From the NCBI GenBank assembly GCA_020853525.1, contig JADYYS010000043.1, positions 1-44,841 on the forward strand: DNA of 44,841 nt, written 5' to 3'. This document shows, piece by piece, positions 42,304 to 44,841 of the stretch; position 1 is the first letter of the stretch, and every line of letters begins with the position of its first letter. Under the pieces are notes generated by a model, which worked only from the letters and a program-made list of their open reading frames with translations, made no database searches and was not told where the DNA came from. This stretch comes from Ardenticatenales bacterium (GTDB taxonomy: Bacteria > Chloroflexota > Anaerolineae > Epilineales > Epilineaceae). A program made the position numbers and the translations under genes.

Positions 42304-42331
42304 ATTCTATGCGCCGCGCCTGCGAATGCAA
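42304..42331 (-). promoter_or_regulatory. Promoter of the rplJL operon
   Basis: On the minus strand this is TTGCAT, a 16-base spacer and TAGAAT. Transcription would start near 42297, about 90 bases before the L10 leader core, and allow rplJL expression apart from rplKA. Confidence 0.5.
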
Positions 42332-42348
42332 GCCGCGCGTCTTTCCCT

Positions 42349-42390
42349 CGTGGCTGGCTAGACGTGGCTGGCGAGACGTGGCTGGCTAGA
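42349..42390. repeat. 14-bp tandem repeat x3 spanning the rplA stop codon
   Basis: CGTGGCTGGCTAGA occurs at 42349-42362, 42363-42376 (one change) and 42377-42390. The rplA stop (42386-42388) lies in the last unit. Confidence 0.9.
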
Positions 42391-43099
42391 CGACCATCGC
42401 CAGCGTGGCCGGCAGGTCGAGGCGAATGCCCGGCCCCATCGTCGTCGCCAGCGTGGCGTTCTTGACGTACGTTCCCTTGGCGGTCGCCGGCTTGGCGCGC
42501 ATGATCGCGTCCACCACGGCGCCCATGTTGTCGACGAGCTGATCCACATCGAAGCTCGCCTTCCCGATCGGGACGTGGATGTTGGCCGTCTTGTCGACAC
42601 GGAACTCGATCCGACCGGCCTTGAGCTCGCGGACCGCCTGCGCCACGTCCTGCGGCATGACCACCGTCCCGGCCTTCGGGCTCGGCATGAGACCGCGCGG
42701 CCCGAGGAGCGGTCCAAGGCGCCCGACAACACGCATCATCGGCTGCGAGGCGACGATGGCGTCGAACTCGAGCCAGTTCTCGGCACGGATCTTTTCGGCG
42801 AGCTCGTCGCCGCCGACGTAGTCGGCGCCAGCCTCCTCGGCCTCCTTGACGCTCTCACCCTCGGTGAAGACCAGCACGCGGACCTGCTTGCCGGTCCCGT
42901 GCGGCAGCGCCACGACGCCGCGCACCTGCTGATCGGCGTGCCGCGGGTCGACGCCGAGCCGGATGTGGAGCTCGACGGTCTCGTCGAACTTGGCGAACTT
43001 GGCCTCCTTGGCCAGCGCCAGCGCTTCCGACGGCGCATAGCGCCGACCTTCCTCGACCTTGGCGATGGCGGCCTTCTGCTGCTTGCCCATGCGTGCCAT
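42386..43099 (-). CDS. rplA: Ribosomal protein L1
   Basis: This 237-residue 50S protein of normal length binds 23S rRNA at the L1 stalk. It shows the L1 signature [22 protein letters not shown], and [24 protein letters not shown] and [18 protein letters not shown]. The start at 43099 is four bases after rplK, with AGGA just upstream, so the two are one transcript. Confidence 0.97.
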   Translation of the reverse strand: MARMGKQQKAAIAKVEEGRRYAPSEALALAKEAKFAKFDETVELHIRLGVDPRHADQQVRGVVALPHGTGKQVRVLVFTEGESVKEAEEAGADYVGGDELAEKIRAENWLEFDAIVASQPMMRVVGRLGPLLGPRGLMPSPKAGTVVMPQDVAQAVRELKAGRIEFRVDKTANIHVPIGKASFDVDQLVDNMGAVVDAIMRAKPATAKGTYVKNATLATTMGPGIRLDLPATLAMVV

Positions 43100-43103
43100 C
43101 GTC

Positions 43104-43532
43104 CTAACCCTCCACGATCTGGATGCCCATCGACCGCGCCGTGCCCTCGATCATCCGCATGGCCTGGTCGATCGTGTATGCGTTGAGGTCGACCATCTTC
43201 TTCTCGGCGATGTCGCGCACCTGCCGCTTCGTGAGTCGCCCGGCGCGGTCCGTCAGCGGGTTCGCCGCGCCGCGCTCGACGCCGGCGGCCTTCTTGATGA
43301 GGAAGGATGCCGGCGACGTCTTCGTGACGAAGGTGAACGACTTGTCCTGGAAGACGGTGATCTCGGCCGGGATGATCTCGCCCGGCTGATTGGCGGTGCG
43401 CGCGTTGTACTCCTTCACGAACGCCATGATGTTGACGCCGTGCGCACCCAGGGCGGGGCCCACGGGCTGACCAGGCGTTGCCTGACCGCCCTTGAGCTGC
43501 AGCTTGATGATGGCGGCCACTTTTTGGGCCAT
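43104..43532 (-). CDS. rplK: Ribosomal protein L11
   Basis: This 142-residue protein of the GTPase-associated centre has [39 protein letters not shown] and the C-terminal rRNA-binding domain ending [17 protein letters not shown] precedes the ATG at 43532 by eight bases. The open frame upstream to 43634 lacks L11 similarity. Confidence 0.97.
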   Translation of the reverse strand: MAQKVAAIIKLQLKGGQATPGQPVGPALGAHGVNIMAFVKEYNARTANQPGEIIPAEITVFQDKSFTFVTKTSPASFLIKKAAGVERGAANPLTDRAGRLTKRQVRDIAEKKMVDLNAYTIDQAMRMIEGTARSMGIQIVEG

Positions 43533-43659
43533 CGTGAAACTCCTCTTGACCGTCGCGGATCGGCGCAATCGCCGGCGAGCTGGACGGCCTCTATGACGTA
43601 CGGCGGCTCGCGTTCGCCTTCGTCGACGACACAATCGGAACGGCTGATGCCGGTCCGAG

Positions 43660-43683
43660 GAACACCCTTGAGAACACCCTTGT
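43660..43683. repeat. 12-bp tandem duplication just after the nusG stop
   Basis: GAACACCCTTGA and GAACACCCTTGT stand in tandem, three bases beyond the nusG stop codon (43687-43689). Confidence 0.85.
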
Positions 43684-43686
43684 TGA

Positions 43687-44316
43687 CTAGACTTTCTCGA
43701 CCTGCAGGAAGTCGAGCTCGACGGGCGTTTCGCGGCCGAAGAAGTTCACCATCAGCCGGACCTTGCCCTTCTCCATGTCGAGCTCGTCGACCACACCGTG
43801 GAAGTCCGTGAACGGCCCGTCCACGATCCGCACGTTCTGGCCGATCCGGAACGTGACCCGCACCGTCGGCTCCTCGGCCTCCATGCGCCGCAGGATCTTG
43901 TCGACATCCGACGGCCGAAGCGGCGTCGGCCGCAGGCGGTCCTGCGGGTCGGCGCCGCCGCCGACGAAGCCCGTGACGGCCGGGGTGTTCCGTACGACGG
44001 CCCACGAATCATCCGTCAGCATCATCCGTACGAGGACATAGCCCGGAAAGATCTTGCGCTCGACGATCCGGCGCTGACCGTCCTTGATGTCCACTTCTTC
44101 CTCGACCGGGACGACGACCTGGAAGATCTGGTCGTGCATCCCCATCGATTCGATGCGGTGCTCGAGGTTCTGCTTGACCTTGTTCTCGTAGCCCGAATAC
44201 GTATGGATGACGTACCACTGGGCATCCTCGGGCACCGCCGCGGGCGCGGGTGCCTCGACCACGGGCGCAACGGCCTCGACCGGTGCCTCGTCCTCGGATT
44301 TCGCCTTCCGTGCCAT
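43687..44316 (-). CDS. nusG: Transcription termination/antitermination factor NusG
   Basis: This 209-residue protein binds RNA polymerase and links it to Rho or ribosomes. The NGN domain starts near 33 ([37 protein letters not shown]). The KOW domain is at the end ([48 protein letters not shown]). An N-terminal extension of about 30 Ala/Pro/Glu-rich residues precedes the NGN domain. The ATG at 44316 has GGAGGT four bases upstream; a GTG two codons earlier lies within that ribosome site and is rejected. Confidence 0.96.
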   Translation of the reverse strand: MARKAKSEDEAPVEAVAPVVEAPAPAAVPEDAQWYVIHTYSGYENKVKQNLEHRIESMGMHDQIFQVVVPVEEEVDIKDGQRRIVERKIFPGYVLVRMMLTDDSWAVVRNTPAVTGFVGGGADPQDRLRPTPLRPSDVDKILRRMEAEEPTVRVTFRIGQNVRIVDGPFTDFHGVVDELDMEKGKVRLMVNFFGRETPVELDFLQVEKV

Positions 44317-44401
44317 GCTCACCTCCGCGGCGCTCGTGCCGCTTGCACCAGCGCCCGGTATCGTTCGACGGACCTCGCCATGGACCCGACAGCGAACGCG
44401 A

Positions 44402-44617
44402 TCAGCCGAGGAAGAACTTGAAGAACTGCGAGAACACCGCGTCGATGCCCCACAGAATGCCCGTCATGATCAACACGACGGTCAGCACGACGATCGTCAG
44501 GTTGATCGCCTGGTCACGGGTGGGCCAGACCACCTTCTTCAGCTCGGCTCGCGTCTCCATCACGTAGGCGCTGAGCCGGCTGCGCCTGATCTCACTGTCC
44601 GTCAACTGCTCGGTCAC
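44402..44617 (-). CDS. secE: Preprotein translocase subunit SecE
   Basis: The 71-residue protein has a single C-terminal transmembrane helix (INLTIVVLTVVLIMTGILWGI) and the conserved amphipathic part ETRAELKKVVWPTRDQAI. The start is GTG at 44617, with AAGGAG seven bases upstream. It clamps SecY in the translocase. Confidence 0.95.
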   Translation of the reverse strand: MTEQLTDSEIRRSRLSAYVMETRAELKKVVWPTRDQAINLTIVVLTVVLIMTGILWGIDAVFSQFFKFFLG

Positions 44618-44654
44618 GATCAGACTCCTTGCGCACGGCGAGCCGGGAGACGGC

Positions 44655-44690
44655 GCGGCCGCCGACCACCAAACGGTGGCCGGCGGCCGC
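44655..44690 (-). terminator. Hairpin after tuf
   Basis: GCGGCCGCCGACCACC / GGTGGCCGGCGGCCGC form a 16-bp stem with one mismatch and loop AAAC, 26 bases after the tuf stop. No T-tract follows. Confidence 0.6.
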
Positions 44691-44715
44691 GATTCGGCTG
44701 CGGTCGCCGCGCTCG

Positions 44716-44841
44716 CTACGCGATGATCTTGGTGATGACGCCGGCACCGACGGTGCGGCCGCCCTCGCGGATCGCGAACCGGCTGCCCGCATCGAGCGCC
44801 ACCGGCGTGATCAGCTCCACGTTCAGGTTCACGTTGTCGCC
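44716..44841 (-). CDS. tuf: Elongation factor Tu, C-terminal 41 residues only
   Basis: The frame enters from the right edge and ends at TAG (44716-44718). It reads [20 protein letters not shown] ... [20 protein letters not shown], the domain 3 end of EF-Tu. No tRNA-Trp or rpmG lies between it and secE, unlike the order found in many bacteria. Confidence 0.97.
   Translation of the reverse strand, partial: GDNVNLNVELITPVALDAGSRFAIREGGRTVGAGVITKIIA

Noticed and set aside
44618-44715. tRNA-Trp between tuf and secE
   Set aside because: No TTCGA-type loop or cloverleaf could be found; the only structure is a terminator-like stem.

Overview
This window is a GC-rich bacterial chromosome segment. 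It most likely comes from a Chloroflexota bacterium of the Anaerolineae/Ardenticatenia kind; that placement is inference from protein style, not a database match. Supporting signs are large secreted proteins with Thr/Pro-rich linkers, a recurring 'YLP' hydrophobic motif next to such linkers or at protein ends, TIGR03790 and PTPS-related membrane proteins, and a tuf-secE-nusG-rplK-rplA-rplJ-rplL block at the right edge. No CRISPR array, transposase, rRNA or tRNA gene was seen.

Layout. 1-1468 (minus): a secreted surface protein with a DUF11 module, cut by the left edge. 1850-3009 (plus): peroxiredoxin and Mn/Fe superoxide dismutase, an oxidative-stress pair. 3048-3279: three copies of a 20-bp perfect palindrome in a ~105-bp repeat. 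3344-7506 (plus): a 2-oxoacid dehydrogenase E2 with two subunit-binding domains, then a DUF2723 membrane protein. 7624-11283 (minus): a secreted protein with two von Willebrand A domains. 11463-12330: DinB and YbjQ proteins, convergent. 12354-16657 (minus): a PTPS-related membrane protein, translationally coupled to a secreted, membrane-anchored protein. 16762-20034 (plus): a TIGR03790 protein and a secreted dienelactone-hydrolase-like protein. 20096-22405 (minus): a GT39-like membrane protein.

22404-26684 (plus): an operon of NAD(P)HX repair enzyme, CHAD-domain protein and an orphan ParA-type ATPase. 26912-28186 (minus): a Cys-rich secreted protein. 28441-31638 (plus): a class III cyclase/STAND-type regulator. 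31716-32616: a less GC-rich stretch with a bacterial PH-domain protein and a small membrane protein. 32699-35853 (minus): a PQQ-type sugar dehydrogenase, a membrane protein, a 45-residue small protein, a cupin and a cytochrome c'-like lipoprotein. 36116-37283 (plus): a cupin and a RibD/DHFR-like reductase, followed by a 22-bp x 7 tandem array. 37509-40610 (minus): small membrane proteins, mnmA and a RodZ-like protein.

40912-44841 (minus): ribosomal proteins L7/L12, L10, L1 and L11, NusG, SecE and the 3' end of tuf. An L10-type autoregulatory leader with its own promoter and an attenuator-like hairpin lies between rplA and rplJ.

The most interesting signals are the CHAD-ParA gene pair, which may position polyphosphate bodies; the 22-bp array of iterated palindromic cores; a palindromic element that is intergenic in one place and translated inside a membrane protein in another; short exact tandem duplications beside several stop codons; and promoters that suggest leaderless or symmetrical divergent transcription.
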